Source of the DNA: Spirochaetales bacterium
GTDB taxonomy: Bacteria > Spirochaetota > Spirochaetia > DAHUYW01
DNA: 64,000 nucleotides
Assembly: GCA_027306915.1 (NCBI GenBank)
Contig: DAHUYW010000019.1
Coordinates: forward strand, 6,307-70,306
Direction: 5' to 3'
The position numbers and the translations under genes were made by a program. Under the pieces are notes generated by a model. It was given only the letters and a program-made list of their open reading frames with translations, did no database searches and was not told where the DNA came from. Below are positions 43,818 to 51,957 of the stretch, piece after piece; position 1 is the first letter of the stretch, and each line of letters starts with the position of its first letter.

Positions 43818-44900
43818 TCACGGTCCTCCCCACTCGGCGGGGGTCGCGTTCACCTCTGCGGAGCCGCGGGCGGCCGACTCCTGCGCCTTGATATAGAGGT
43901 AGTGATCGTGGACCCCCTCGGCCAGGGGATAGAGCTCGGCCCCCCCCTCGGTGTAGGCGGCCATGCGCGACAGGACCTCGCACAGCGCAAGCTCATCGTC
44001 CATGAGCGGGGCCGGATAGGGGTTCCGCCAGATCCAGGACTCCCCGAAGCGGAAGCCCTCGAGACGCGGGGCCGCCAGGCTCCCGTAGCGGCCCGACTCG
44101 ACCCGCTCGATCCTCAAACGGAGGGGCGTCGCGAAGTCCTTGAGCATCACGACATCGTCCCAATCCATTTCGCCACGCTCGCCCCGCGCGAGGAGGCGAT
44201 CCGCTCGGATCCAGCCGAAGTACTGGCTGCCCGTGAAGTCCACGATGCCGACGCGCCGGTCCGGGAACTGAAAGACGAAGAGATCCTGTCTTTCCTCGAC
44301 GATCTGCTCCCGAGCGGGCGGGCCCTCCCTTCCCGGTCCCTGCACTACGGAATAGGGAAAGCCGAAGGCGTGGATGCGGGCGGCTTCGAAGGTCACCCCC
44401 AGAAATCGTCGCATGAGGCTTATGCCGTGGTATCCGTGGCCCACCGAGACATTCACGTGGCCCACCGGGCCCAGGAGCCCCCGGCATAGGACCTCGGCCT
44501 GCGCCAGGTGAAGGGGCCGGAGGTGATATTCCTCCGCGACCTGGACCATGCCCAGCGAGGCCCGTACCCGCTCGACGAGCGCCTTGAGCCCCGGGACGTC
44601 GGGCGCGGGGGGGGTCTCGCTGAGCACGGGCAGGCCGTGGTCGACGAGCTCCAGGATGATCTCCGGATTCGACGCCCAGGAGACCGAGCTCACGCAGAAC
44701 CGCGGACGTCCACCCTTGAGAAGGGCCTCGATGTCCCGATAGGTGGGCACGCCCCACTCCCGTTCGATCGCTTCCGCCTTAGACCGATCGCGAACGACCA
44801 TGCCGCCGACCGAGAAGAGGTCCGGAAGGGCTCGGGCCACGCGCAGGTAGAACCGCGCCCGCCATCCGGCGCCCACAATGACAAACGATATCTTGCTCAT
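43818..44900 (-). CDS. Gfo/Idh/MocA-family dehydrogenase
   Basis: 360 residues. N-terminal Rossmann fold: SFVIVGAGWRARFYLRVARA (GxGxxx) and a second half with the Gfo_Idh C-terminal beta sheet. The usual active-site Lys in EKP is replaced: the motif reads LSETPPAPD, so Thr follows Glu, and catalysis may differ. MVQVAEEYHLRPLHLAQAEV and VNVSVGHGYHGISLMRRFLG correspond to substrate helices. It is the fourth gene of the cluster, downstream of another Gfo/Idh gene. Confidence 0.88.
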   Translation of the reverse strand: MSKISFVIVGAGWRARFYLRVARALPDLFSVGGMVVRDRSKAEAIEREWGVPTYRDIEALLKGGRPRFCVSSVSWASNPEIILELVDHGLPVLSETPPAPDVPGLKALVERVRASLGMVQVAEEYHLRPLHLAQAEVLCRGLLGPVGHVNVSVGHGYHGISLMRRFLGVTFEAARIHAFGFPYSVVQGPGREGPPAREQIVEERQDLFVFQFPDRRVGIVDFTGSQYFGWIRADRLLARGERGEMDWDDVVMLKDFATPLRLRIERVESGRYGSLAAPRLEGFRFGESWIWRNPYPAPLMDDELALCEVLSRMAAYTEGGAELYPLAEGVHDHYLYIKAQESAARGSAEVNATPAEWGGP

Positions 44901-44969
44901 CTCACGCTCCGTTTCCCGTATGCCGCTTCGAGCTGCGCGGGCTCGGCGGCGTCCTCCGTGCCGCGGAGA

Positions 44970-46058
44970 TCAAGATAACCGCTCCTCGGGCAAGAGGCGA
45001 CCGTTGCGACCCCCGCCCGACCCTCGGTAGGGCACGCCCGGATCCCAGCCCTCGAATCGCCGCGGCGCAAAGCCTGCAAGCGGAAGGGTCACCTTGCAGC
45101 GCTCCCGGTGCGAGGCGTAGGCAGCCAGGCAGATCTCCAAGGCCGAAAGCGATCCCCTAAGCGCCGAGCCGTCGGGGCGATCCTCGTCGACCATTCGCGC
45201 GAGGTTTTCCAGGTGAATCCGGTGGTTCGACCTCGCAAAGGGCTCGACGGGAACGAGCCTGCCTGCGGGGGCATCGCGATTCCGGATCCGGTAGGCGCTC
45301 TCCCACCCGTAGAACTCGATCTCGCCCTCCTCTCCGACCAAGCGGAAGTAGGTGCCCTTGCCCGCTCTGATGGTGCGCACGTCATCGCCGGTCTGCAGGA
45401 CCGCGCGAACCCCCGCGGAGGTCTCGACGTAGGTGATCGACTCGGTCTCCACCTGCATACCGTCGCGATAGGTTCCCGTCGAGGTGTCGCAGGCGCTCTG
45501 CACCGAGCGAACGGGGTCTCCTTGGGTGAGGGCAACGAAGAAGCTGAACCAGTGAATCCCAGCGTTGATGATGTCCCACTTTTCGCACTGGATCTCGACG
45601 AGCTCGAGACGCCCGATTGCGCCGCCCCGTACCAGGCCGAGTATCTGATCTCCGTGCGCCGCGACGAGCAGGCCGTGCGGAACCACGGCGGGTATTCCAG
45701 CGCCGGACAGGAGTCGAGCGATCTCCTCGCCGTCGGCCATGTTGTCGGCGACAGGCTTCTCCACGAGCATCCCCTTCGGCGAGACCATCCGCAGGGCGTC
45801 GCGCGTGATCTCCAGATGAGAGGGGGCATAGGTCGACACACACACGATATCGGTGGGGCGCTCGCGAAAGAGATCCTGGTGAGAGGGATAGATCTCCACC
45901 TCGGGGAAATCTCGACGGACGCTCACACGGGCTTCCGGACGCACATCCGCCACCGCCCGAAGCGCGAAGCGATCGGAGCTCGACAGCGCCTGGAGGCTGA
46001 GGCGCCCGCCTGTTCCGCAGCCGACGACGGATGCCGAATAGCGTCTTTCACTGCTCAT
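44970..46058 (-). CDS. Gfo/Idh/MocA-family dehydrogenase
   Basis: 362 residues. Rossmann start YSASVVGCGTGGRLSLQALS, DIVCVSTYAPSHLEITRDAL, and the canonical active-site MLVEKPVADNMADGEEIARL with the catalytic Lys of EKP. GIHWFSFFVALTQGDPVRSV carries the typical His/Asp pair region. It oxidises or epimerises a sugar or cyclitol with NAD(P). GGGAG lies upstream of ATG 46058. Its pairing with a second dehydrogenase lacking the Lys suggests two steps of one pathway or a heteromer. Confidence 0.92.
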   Translation of the reverse strand: MSSERRYSASVVGCGTGGRLSLQALSSSDRFALRAVADVRPEARVSVRRDFPEVEIYPSHQDLFRERPTDIVCVSTYAPSHLEITRDALRMVSPKGMLVEKPVADNMADGEEIARLLSGAGIPAVVPHGLLVAAHGDQILGLVRGGAIGRLELVEIQCEKWDIINAGIHWFSFFVALTQGDPVRSVQSACDTSTGTYRDGMQVETESITYVETSAGVRAVLQTGDDVRTIRAGKGTYFRLVGEEGEIEFYGWESAYRIRNRDAPAGRLVPVEPFARSNHRIHLENLARMVDEDRPDGSALRGSLSALEICLAAYASHRERCKVTLPLAGFAPRRFEGWDPGVPYRGSGGGRNGRLLPEERLS

Positions 46059-46117
46059 AGAATCTCCCGACCCAATTCAGCGGAGCCTGTCGGCGCTCGC
46101 GCCGCGTCCCGGACCGG

Positions 46118-47056
46118 CTACTCCCTACCCGCGGCCTTCACGCGCTCTACGAGCGCCTTCGCCGCGCCCGGATAAAGCCAGGTAGGGAAGCTGCAGCCGG
46201 GGGCAAGGAGGAGCTTCGTCTTTCCGCCCAGCCGCATCCCCTCCTCGGCGTTGCGCGCGGCCTCCGCCGGCGTAACCCTCGTAACCCGATCCTTGTCGAG
46301 GCCGCCCATGATCGTGCCCGAAAAGCGCTTGCGCATCTCGGGTATGGACGGGTTCGAGGGATGGCGATCCTCATAGGAGATGATCGGGACGGGAAAGTCG
46401 AGGATGTCGTCGACGTAGATCCCGATATCGTGGACATGCGCGGTGTGCATCGTGCCTGCGTCCTTAATGGCGGTGAAGATCTTCATCACGAAGGGCTTCG
46501 CAAACTTGAGGTACTCGGCGCGCTCCATCTGCTCCCTGCTGCCGAAGGTGGAGATGAAGATGCCGCTTGCGCCGAGGCGAAGGGCCTCGCGGCAGTAGGC
46601 GATTATATTGTCCGATATTACGTCGAGGGCGTCGAGCACCCCCTGAGGCTGTGTCGCGATCAGCTCGGCGAGGTGCTCGCCCGCAAGGTTTCGCATGAGC
46701 ACCTGCCAGGGATCGAAGACCGTGTCGATGAAGTAGGCCTTCCCTTTCAGGGCGCGCGCGACTATCTCGATCGCCCGAAGCTGCTCGGCCCAGTCGGAGT
46801 CGCGCACCTCGAAGCGCCCCACCCTCTTGAGGTCATCCGCGCTCTTCAGCTCGAGCATTCCCTTCGGCATCGGGTAGAAGTAGTCGTTCATGAGCTTCAG
46901 CCAGTCCAGATCGTAGAAGCGCAGGAACTCGAGCGACAGCTCGGCGATGCGCTGCGCCCTCTCGTGCTGAACGCCGAAGTGGTACCAGAAAGAGACCGGA
47001 GGCCGGTCGACCTCCCTGCCTTCGAGTGTTTTGTCGATTCGTTCGGTTTTTGTCAT
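46118..47056 (-). CDS. Uroporphyrinogen-decarboxylase-like protein (URO-D/MtaA superfamily)
   Basis: 312 residues. TIM-barrel URO-D fold: the start MTKTERIDKTLEGREVDRPP is the standard opening, VSFWYHFG, then GASGIFISTFGSREQMERAE and the end MGGLDKDRVTRVTPAEAARN, KTKLLLAPGCSFPTWLYPGA. There is no heme gene nearby. Such proteins in sugar or methyl-transfer clusters are usually not HemE but have unknown decarboxylase or cobamide methyltransferase roles. AAGGA precedes ATG 47056. Confidence 0.88.
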   Translation of the reverse strand: MTKTERIDKTLEGREVDRPPVSFWYHFGVQHERAQRIAELSLEFLRFYDLDWLKLMNDYFYPMPKGMLELKSADDLKRVGRFEVRDSDWAEQLRAIEIVARALKGKAYFIDTVFDPWQVLMRNLAGEHLAELIATQPQGVLDALDVISDNIIAYCREALRLGASGIFISTFGSREQMERAEYLKFAKPFVMKIFTAIKDAGTMHTAHVHDIGIYVDDILDFPVPIISYEDRHPSNPSIPEMRKRFSGTIMGGLDKDRVTRVTPAEAARNAEEGMRLGGKTKLLLAPGCSFPTWLYPGAAKALVERVKAAGRE

Positions 47057-47079
47057 GATGGTCCTTCTGGCCTTTCAGT

Positions 47080-48120
47080 CTACGCCTCGCGTGAGGCGCC
47101 GGCAACCCCGAGACCCGCCGCCGCGGCCGACCGCTCGAACTCCCGAAAGAGCCTCCGCCTTACCCCAGTCTCCGCGAGCCCGTACCGCAGGCCGTTCAGA
47201 TTCAGCTGCCAGAGCTCCTCAAGCGAGAGGCCGAGCTCATCCCGGGCCAGCTCCCATTCGTGCGTAAGGTTGGTGCCGAAGAAGGGCGGATCGTCGGTCG
47301 AGAGGGTCACCGGAACGCCGGCGTCGAGAAGCCGCCGCAGCGGATGGGCCGTCGCCGAGGGCACCACCTTCAGGCGGAGATTGCTCGTGACCGCGACATC
47401 ACAGCAGATGGAGCGCTCGGCAAGGAGCGCGAGGACGTCAGGATCCTCCGCTGCGCGCACCCCGTGCTGGATGCGCCGTGCCCCAAGCTCGAGGACCGCC
47501 TCGCGCACGTGCGATGCCCCGGCGGTTTCCCCCGCATGGGCCACGACCGCATAGCCGGCGCGCCGAGCCCGCTCGAACCAGGGGGCGAAGCGGCTGCGCG
47601 GGAAGCCCGGCTCCGGGCCGCCCAAGCCCAGCGCCACGACGAGCGGGTTCGCCTCCTCCTCCAGGAGCCGCGCGGTGTAGGGCCCGCTCTCGTCGGCGGC
47701 CTCGCTGGGGATGTCCACGATAAGGCGGGCCACCGGCCCCCCACCCCGCTCGGCCTCCTCAAACCGCCGCGTCACGATGTCGAGCGCCCGCTTGCCGCCG
47801 ATGCCGAGCCGCTCGTGGTTGTAGGGCGTGAAATGCAGCTCGGCGTAGCGGATCGAGTGCCGCTCGCATTCGGCGAGATAGCCGTCGACCATCCGTTCGA
47901 AGTCGCTCGGGCTGCGCAGGCAGCCGCACATGGTCAGCCACAGCGCGATGAAGTGATCGAAGCTCTTGAAATCGTAGAGCCGGCGCAGCTCGGGAAGGCT
48001 GCCGACCGGAAGGGCGACGTGGTTTGTCTCCGCCATCTTCCAGAGAGTCTCGGGCGCGATGGTTCCCTCGAGGTGCACGTGAAGCTCGGTCTTGGGCAGG
48101 CGCGCGAAAAGCTCATCCAC
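47080..48120 (-). CDS. Adenosine-deaminase-family protein
   Basis: About 346 residues. Metal-dependent deaminase: ELHVHLEGTIAPETLW (HxH), LGLGGPEPGFP, VVAHAGETAG (His/Glu), RRIQHGVRAAED, LRLKVVPSATAHPL and STDDPPFFG (second Asp). Family members deaminate adenosine, adenine or related purines; the exact substrate is not predictable. GTG at 48120 is chosen because GGAGG is seven bases upstream; an in-frame ATG pair at 48144/48141 has no site. First gene of the five-gene minus-strand cluster. Confidence 0.9.
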   Translation of the reverse strand: MDELFARLPKTELHVHLEGTIAPETLWKMAETNHVALPVGSLPELRRLYDFKSFDHFIALWLTMCGCLRSPSDFERMVDGYLAECERHSIRYAELHFTPYNHERLGIGGKRALDIVTRRFEEAERGGGPVARLIVDIPSEAADESGPYTARLLEEEANPLVVALGLGGPEPGFPRSRFAPWFERARRAGYAVVAHAGETAGASHVREAVLELGARRIQHGVRAAEDPDVLALLAERSICCDVAVTSNLRLKVVPSATAHPLRRLLDAGVPVTLSTDDPPFFGTNLTHEWELARDELGLSLEELWQLNLNGLRYGLAETGVRRRLFREFERSAAAAGLGVAGASREA

Positions 48121-48187
48121 GGTGATTCCTCCGCGCGCCATCATAGCATCTTGACGATTCCGTGCCGAGCTGATAGCTTTGTACACT

Positions 48188-48247
48188 ATGATCGTTCGCA
48201 TGTGCTACGTACAGATTCAACTCGCCGCGGCGGCCGCAGCTCCCTAG
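48188..48247 (+). CDS. Candidate leader peptide with six consecutive alanine codons
   Basis: A 19-codon frame reads MIVRMCYVQIQL, then six Ala codons in a row (GCC GCG GCG GCC GCA GCT, 48224-48241), Pro and TAG. It lies in front of an intrinsic terminator and an aminotransferase gene, the arrangement of amino acid attenuators. The last Ala codons (48233-48243) can pair with the 3' arm of the terminator, giving a possible alternative structure. Weak points: no clear ribosome site (leaderless start possible, at 48188 or 48200), and GC-rich repeats can make Ala runs by chance. Confidence 0.45.
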   Translation: MIVRMCYVQIQLAAAAAAP

Positions 48248-48278
48248 GGGGAATCGCGGTCGCATTCAGCGACGACTT

Positions 48279-48318
48279 AAAAAAGCCGCGGTCCCCTCGG
48301 GTGGACTGCGGCTTTTTT
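48279..48318 (+). terminator. Intrinsic terminator/attenuator upstream of the aminotransferase gene
   Basis: AAAAAAGCCGCGGTCC and GGACTGCGGCTTTTTT form a 16-bp stem (one G-T wobble) with an 8-base loop, then a T-run on the plus strand. It stands 55 bases before the aminotransferase ATG, with no gene upstream on this strand except the small Ala-rich frame, so it is probably an attenuator. On the minus strand the same hairpin also ends in T's, but the cluster there runs away from it. Confidence 0.8.
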
Positions 48319-48373
48319 GTTGCCTTGCGGCAATCAGCGCAGCCACCGGGACCGGCGGAGATGAGGAGACACC

Positions 48374-49675
48374 ATGAGAAGGAACCTCGTGCACGCCGGA
48401 GCAAGCCAGCTCAAATACGAAATCAGGCAGATCGTGCTCTTCGCGCGGGAGCTCGAGCGCTTCCAGGTACCGATCACCTGGGAGAACATCGGAGATCCCG
48501 TCGAGAAGGGCGAGTCGCTGCCCGCCTGGATGAAGGAGATAGTCGCGGGCTTCGCCGGGCGTGACCGGAGCTACGCCTATGTCGATACCCAGGGGGTTAT
48601 CGAGACGCGCGAGTTTTTGGCCGCCCAGGTCACTGCCCGCGGAGGGGCTCGAATCGGCCGCGACGACATCGTCTTCTTCAACGGCCTCGGCGACGCCGTG
48701 GCCAAGGTCTTCGGCTTCCTGCGCCGCGAGGCGCGCGTTCTCGGCCCGTCGCCCGCCTATTCGACCCATTCTTCCGCGGAGGCTGCCCATTCGGGCTACG
48801 AGCACCTCACCTACCGGCTCGACCCCGCGAGGGGATGGCTTCCCAGCATGGAGGACATCGAGCTCAAGGTGAAGTACAATGACTCCATCGCCGGGCTCCT
48901 CCTCATCAATCCCGACAATCCAACCGGAACGGTCTATCCGCGCGAGCTGCTCGAGGAGTTCGTCCGCATCGCCCGCACCTACGATCTCTTTCTCATCAGC
49001 GACGAGACCTACGCGAATATCGTCTACAACGGGGCGCGGACCGTCTCCTTGAGCGAGGTCATAGGCGAGGTGCCGGGGATTGCGCTGCGCTCGGTTTCGA
49101 AAGAGTTCCCGTGGCCGGGCGCCCGCTGCGGCTGGATCGAGGTCTTCAACGAAAAAGGCGACGAGAACTTCCGAGCCTACGTGCGCAGCATCCTCGACGC
49201 GAAGCGCCTCGAGGTCTGCTCGACGAGCCTGCCGCAGCTCGCTATCCCGCAGATCATGGGAGACTCCCGCTACCCGGACCACCTCGCCCGGCGCGCCCGG
49301 CTCTTCGAGGGGCGGGCAAATGAGGCCTACGAGGCGCTTGCGGCGGTTCGCGGGGTGCAGGTGTCCCGACCGCGCGGCGCGTTCTACTTCACGGTCGTCT
49401 TCGAGGAGGGACGCCTGAACGACCGGCAGCACCTTAGGGTGAAGTCGCCGGAGCTCGGCCGGTTCATCGAGGAGCGGACTGAAGGAGTTGCGCCCGACAA
49501 GCGATTCGTCTACTGGCTTCTCGCTGCGACCGGCATTTGCGTGGTGCCTCTCACCGGCTTCGCCTGTGAGCTTCCGGGCTTTCGGATGACGCTCCTCGAG
49601 AGCAACGACGAGAAAAGATCGTGGATCCTCGCCACCATCGCCGAAGCTATACGAGAATACCTCGCTTCGGCATAG
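48374..49675 (+). CDS. PLP-dependent aminotransferase, class I (alanine/aspartate-type)
   Basis: 433 residues. Fold type I aminotransferase: LLLINPDNPTGTVYPRELLE, Asp/Tyr in LFLISDETYANIVYN, and the PLP lysine Lys243 in LRSVSKEFPWPGARCGW, with the carboxylate Arg near the end in FRMTLLE. The start region (SQLKYEIRQIVLFARELERF) resembles AlaA-type alanine transaminases. ATG 48374 follows GAGGAG at about five bases. The attenuator in front, with a run of Ala codons, would fit a role in alanine formation; this is inference. Confidence 0.88.
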   Translation: MRRNLVHAGASQLKYEIRQIVLFARELERFQVPITWENIGDPVEKGESLPAWMKEIVAGFAGRDRSYAYVDTQGVIETREFLAAQVTARGGARIGRDDIVFFNGLGDAVAKVFGFLRREARVLGPSPAYSTHSSAEAAHSGYEHLTYRLDPARGWLPSMEDIELKVKYNDSIAGLLLINPDNPTGTVYPRELLEEFVRIARTYDLFLISDETYANIVYNGARTVSLSEVIGEVPGIALRSVSKEFPWPGARCGWIEVFNEKGDENFRAYVRSILDAKRLEVCSTSLPQLAIPQIMGDSRYPDHLARRARLFEGRANEAYEALAAVRGVQVSRPRGAFYFTVVFEEGRLNDRQHLRVKSPELGRFIEERTEGVAPDKRFVYWLLAATGICVVPLTGFACELPGFRMTLLESNDEKRSWILATIAEAIREYLASA

Positions 49676-49748
49676 CGACAACGCGCCTGTGCCCCGCTTG
49701 GCGGCGGTTTCATTCGCCGCCGAGCCTTCCCGCCGGTTGCTGCGGAGG

Positions 49749-50369
49749 CTACCGGCTGATCTGCGAGAGATGGAGCCCAGCCGTGAGGAGCCAGGCGAGA
49801 CTGGCGGCGAAGAAGAGCCGCTCGACGATCCCGTAGACGGGGCGGAGCGCCCGGATGCGCGCGAGGAGCATGAGTATCGCGAGCACGACTACGAGGAGCT
49901 CGAACCGCGGGAAGAGGGGAGCCACCTTGACCCAGGCTTGGACGTACTTGAAAACCGGGGAGATCGCGATGGTCGCAAGCGTGAAGGCGGTGAAGCCCGC
50001 CGCAACTGCGACGGTATGCGCCTTTCCCGCAGAGGTCCGCCCGGCCCCCTCCGCATCGGGCGGAACGAAGGCGGCAACGATCATGCCTGCTGCAAAGATC
50101 ACGGTGAAGGCGACGCCGACATCCACCCTCTTTCCGCCTCCGTGGGCCCCGAGCTCGCTTGCGAGCCCGAGCGAGAGCGAGAGCGCGCCGATTCCGAGCG
50201 CGAGGAAAGCCGCGGTCAAGAGCGCGCCGAACTTCCCGACGGCGTAGTCGCCCAGCGAATCACGGACGGCGTTGCGCCCGGTGGGGAGGAAGTGAAGCAC
50301 GATGACAAGGACCAGGAAAGCGAGCATGCCAATAACGCCGACGTAGGCGACGATGTTGACCCAATGCAT
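49749..50369 (-). CDS. DUF998 family membrane protein
   Basis: 206-207 residues, six predicted membrane helices. NIVAYVGVIGMLAFLVLVIV, HFLPTGRNAVRDSLGDYAVG (the conserved polar loop) and FAAGMIVAAFVPPDAEG fit DUF998 (YndJ-like) proteins of unknown role. AGGAGG is seven bases before ATG 50369. It is convergent with the aminotransferase gene. Confidence 0.8.
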   Translation of the reverse strand: MHWVNIVAYVGVIGMLAFLVLVIVLHFLPTGRNAVRDSLGDYAVGKFGALLTAAFLALGIGALSLSLGLASELGAHGGGKRVDVGVAFTVIFAAGMIVAAFVPPDAEGAGRTSAGKAHTVAVAAGFTAFTLATIAISPVFKYVQAWVKVAPLFPRFELLVVVLAILMLLARIRALRPVYGIVERLFFAASLAWLLTAGLHLSQISR

Positions 50370-50508
50370 GCCGAAACCTCCTTTTTCGGGCGAGCACCGA
50401 TACAGGGCGCGGCGCACCGCCGATCGCTTCGATCCACGTCCATAATACCGGGCGCTCCACGCCTCCTGTCAAGGAAAATCTCGAAGAGCCGGCTGCAGCG
50501 GTTCGCCG

Positions 50509-50537
50509 TTGCACGCTTTCCGAGCATCCTGTATACT
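50509..50537 (+). promoter_or_regulatory. Sigma-70-type promoter of the CorC/leuS/M24 unit
   Basis: TTGCAC, a 17-base spacer and TATACT: 4 of 6 and 5 of 6 matches at optimal spacing, 72 bases before the ATG at 50610. Confidence 0.65.
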
Positions 50538-50609
50538 TGCTTACACAACCCATATGGATCCTGACGATCCTCACAGAGCGAAGCGGATCTCCGGGCCGAG
50601 GACGGAGCG

Positions 50610-51869
50610 ATGACCTACATGGTGATCCTCCTCATCCTGCTGATCTTGCTCGCTGCCTTTTTTTCGGCTACCGAGACCGCATTCACCTCGCTGTCGCTCC
50701 TGCAGGTGGAGCGCCTTGCCGCGACCAAGAGCGCGAGGGGGCGCATGGTGGCCCGTCTCACTCGCCGTCCGGATCTCCTCCTCGGCACCGTCCTCATCGG
50801 GAACAACCTTGCCAATGTCTCGGCGTCGGCTCTTGCGACCGAGATCACGATCCGGACCTTCGGGAATCACGCGGTCGGCTACATGACCGGCATCCTCACG
50901 CTGGTGATCCTCATCGTCGGCGAGGTCACCCCGAAGCGCTTCGCCATCATCTACAACGAGTGGATCTCCCTCCACACGGTGCGCGTCGTGACCGCGCTCT
51001 CCTACCTCTTTCGACCGATAATCTGGGTAGTCGGGAGCGTCAGCAACCTCCTCACCCGCACGGTCGGCTCCCAGCGGCGGACTGGGCTCACCCTCGAGGG
51101 GCTCCTGCACATGGTGAATCTCGCCGAGAACCTCGGCATCGTCGCAAACCGTGAGACTCGGATGGTGAAGAACATCTTCCGCTTCAACGATCTTCCCGTC
51201 CAGGCGATCATGACGCACCGGACCGGCGTCTTCAGCCTGGAGATGAGCTTGCGCGTAGCGAGCGTCCTATCCGAGGTGAGCGAGCGGGGCTTCTCGCGCT
51301 TTCCGGTCTATGACGGCCAGCCGGAAAAGATCGAGGGGATCGTGAACACGCGGCACATCGTGGAGGCGGTAGCCACGGGGCGCATCGATACCCGCCTGAA
51401 GGAGATCATGACGAAGCCGATCTTCGTTCCGACCACGAGGAAGATCGACGAGCTCTTTTCCCAGCTCAAGCGGGAGGACTGCAAGATGGCGATAGTCCTC
51501 GACGAGTACGGCGGGCTCGCCGGCATCGTTACCCAGCAGGATATCGCCGACGAGATTCTAGGCGAGCTACGCGACGAGAACGAGGAGATCGGTTGGAACA
51601 AGATAAAACCTCTCGCAGGCGGCGCCTACCTCATGATGGGCGATACCCCCATCCATCAGGTAAACGACTTTCTCGGAACCAGCCTTCCCCATGAGCGATA
51701 TGTCCAGACCCTCGGAGGCTACCTCGCGGAGACTCTCGATCGCTTCCCGGCGGAGCATGAGACCATCTCGGTTCCGGGAGCGCTCTTCGTCATCGAGAAG
51801 GTGAGCCGCAACCGAATCCTCTCGGTTCGCTGCGTGCCTCAGACCGCGGAAGAGCAGCAGGGGGACTGA
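50610..51869 (+). CDS. CNNM/CorC-family protein (hemolysin-like, DUF21-CBS-CorC_HlyC)
   Basis: 419 residues. DUF21 membrane domain (about 1-180; [40 protein letters not shown]), a CBS pair (about 200-325; [40 protein letters not shown]) and a C-terminal CorC_HlyC domain ([33 protein letters not shown]). These proteins act in Mg2+/Co2+ export or are linked to it. A strong promoter precedes it, and leuS follows after 88 bases. Confidence 0.95.
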   Translation: MTYMVILLILLILLAAFFSATETAFTSLSLLQVERLAATKSARGRMVARLTRRPDLLLGTVLIGNNLANVSASALATEITIRTFGNHAVGYMTGILTLVILIVGEVTPKRFAIIYNEWISLHTVRVVTALSYLFRPIIWVVGSVSNLLTRTVGSQRRTGLTLEGLLHMVNLAENLGIVANRETRMVKNIFRFNDLPVQAIMTHRTGVFSLEMSLRVASVLSEVSERGFSRFPVYDGQPEKIEGIVNTRHIVEAVATGRIDTRLKEIMTKPIFVPTTRKIDELFSQLKREDCKMAIVLDEYGGLAGIVTQQDIADEILGELRDENEEIGWNKIKPLAGGAYLMMGDTPIHQVNDFLGTSLPHERYVQTLGGYLAETLDRFPAEHETISVPGALFVIEKVSRNRILSVRCVPQTAEEQQGD

Positions 51870-51957
51870 GCGCACTCGTCGCGCGGTCAGCCGTCCCACC
51901 GCCCGGTGCGCCGTGTCGACATTGACCGGGGGGGGGGCTTTCAGTATCATTTCCGCC

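Noticed and set aside
51929..51938. Run of about ten G before leuS as a phase-variation tract
   Set aside because: It lies outside any coding frame, 20 bases before an essential gene; it may affect expression slightly but there is no evidence of switching.
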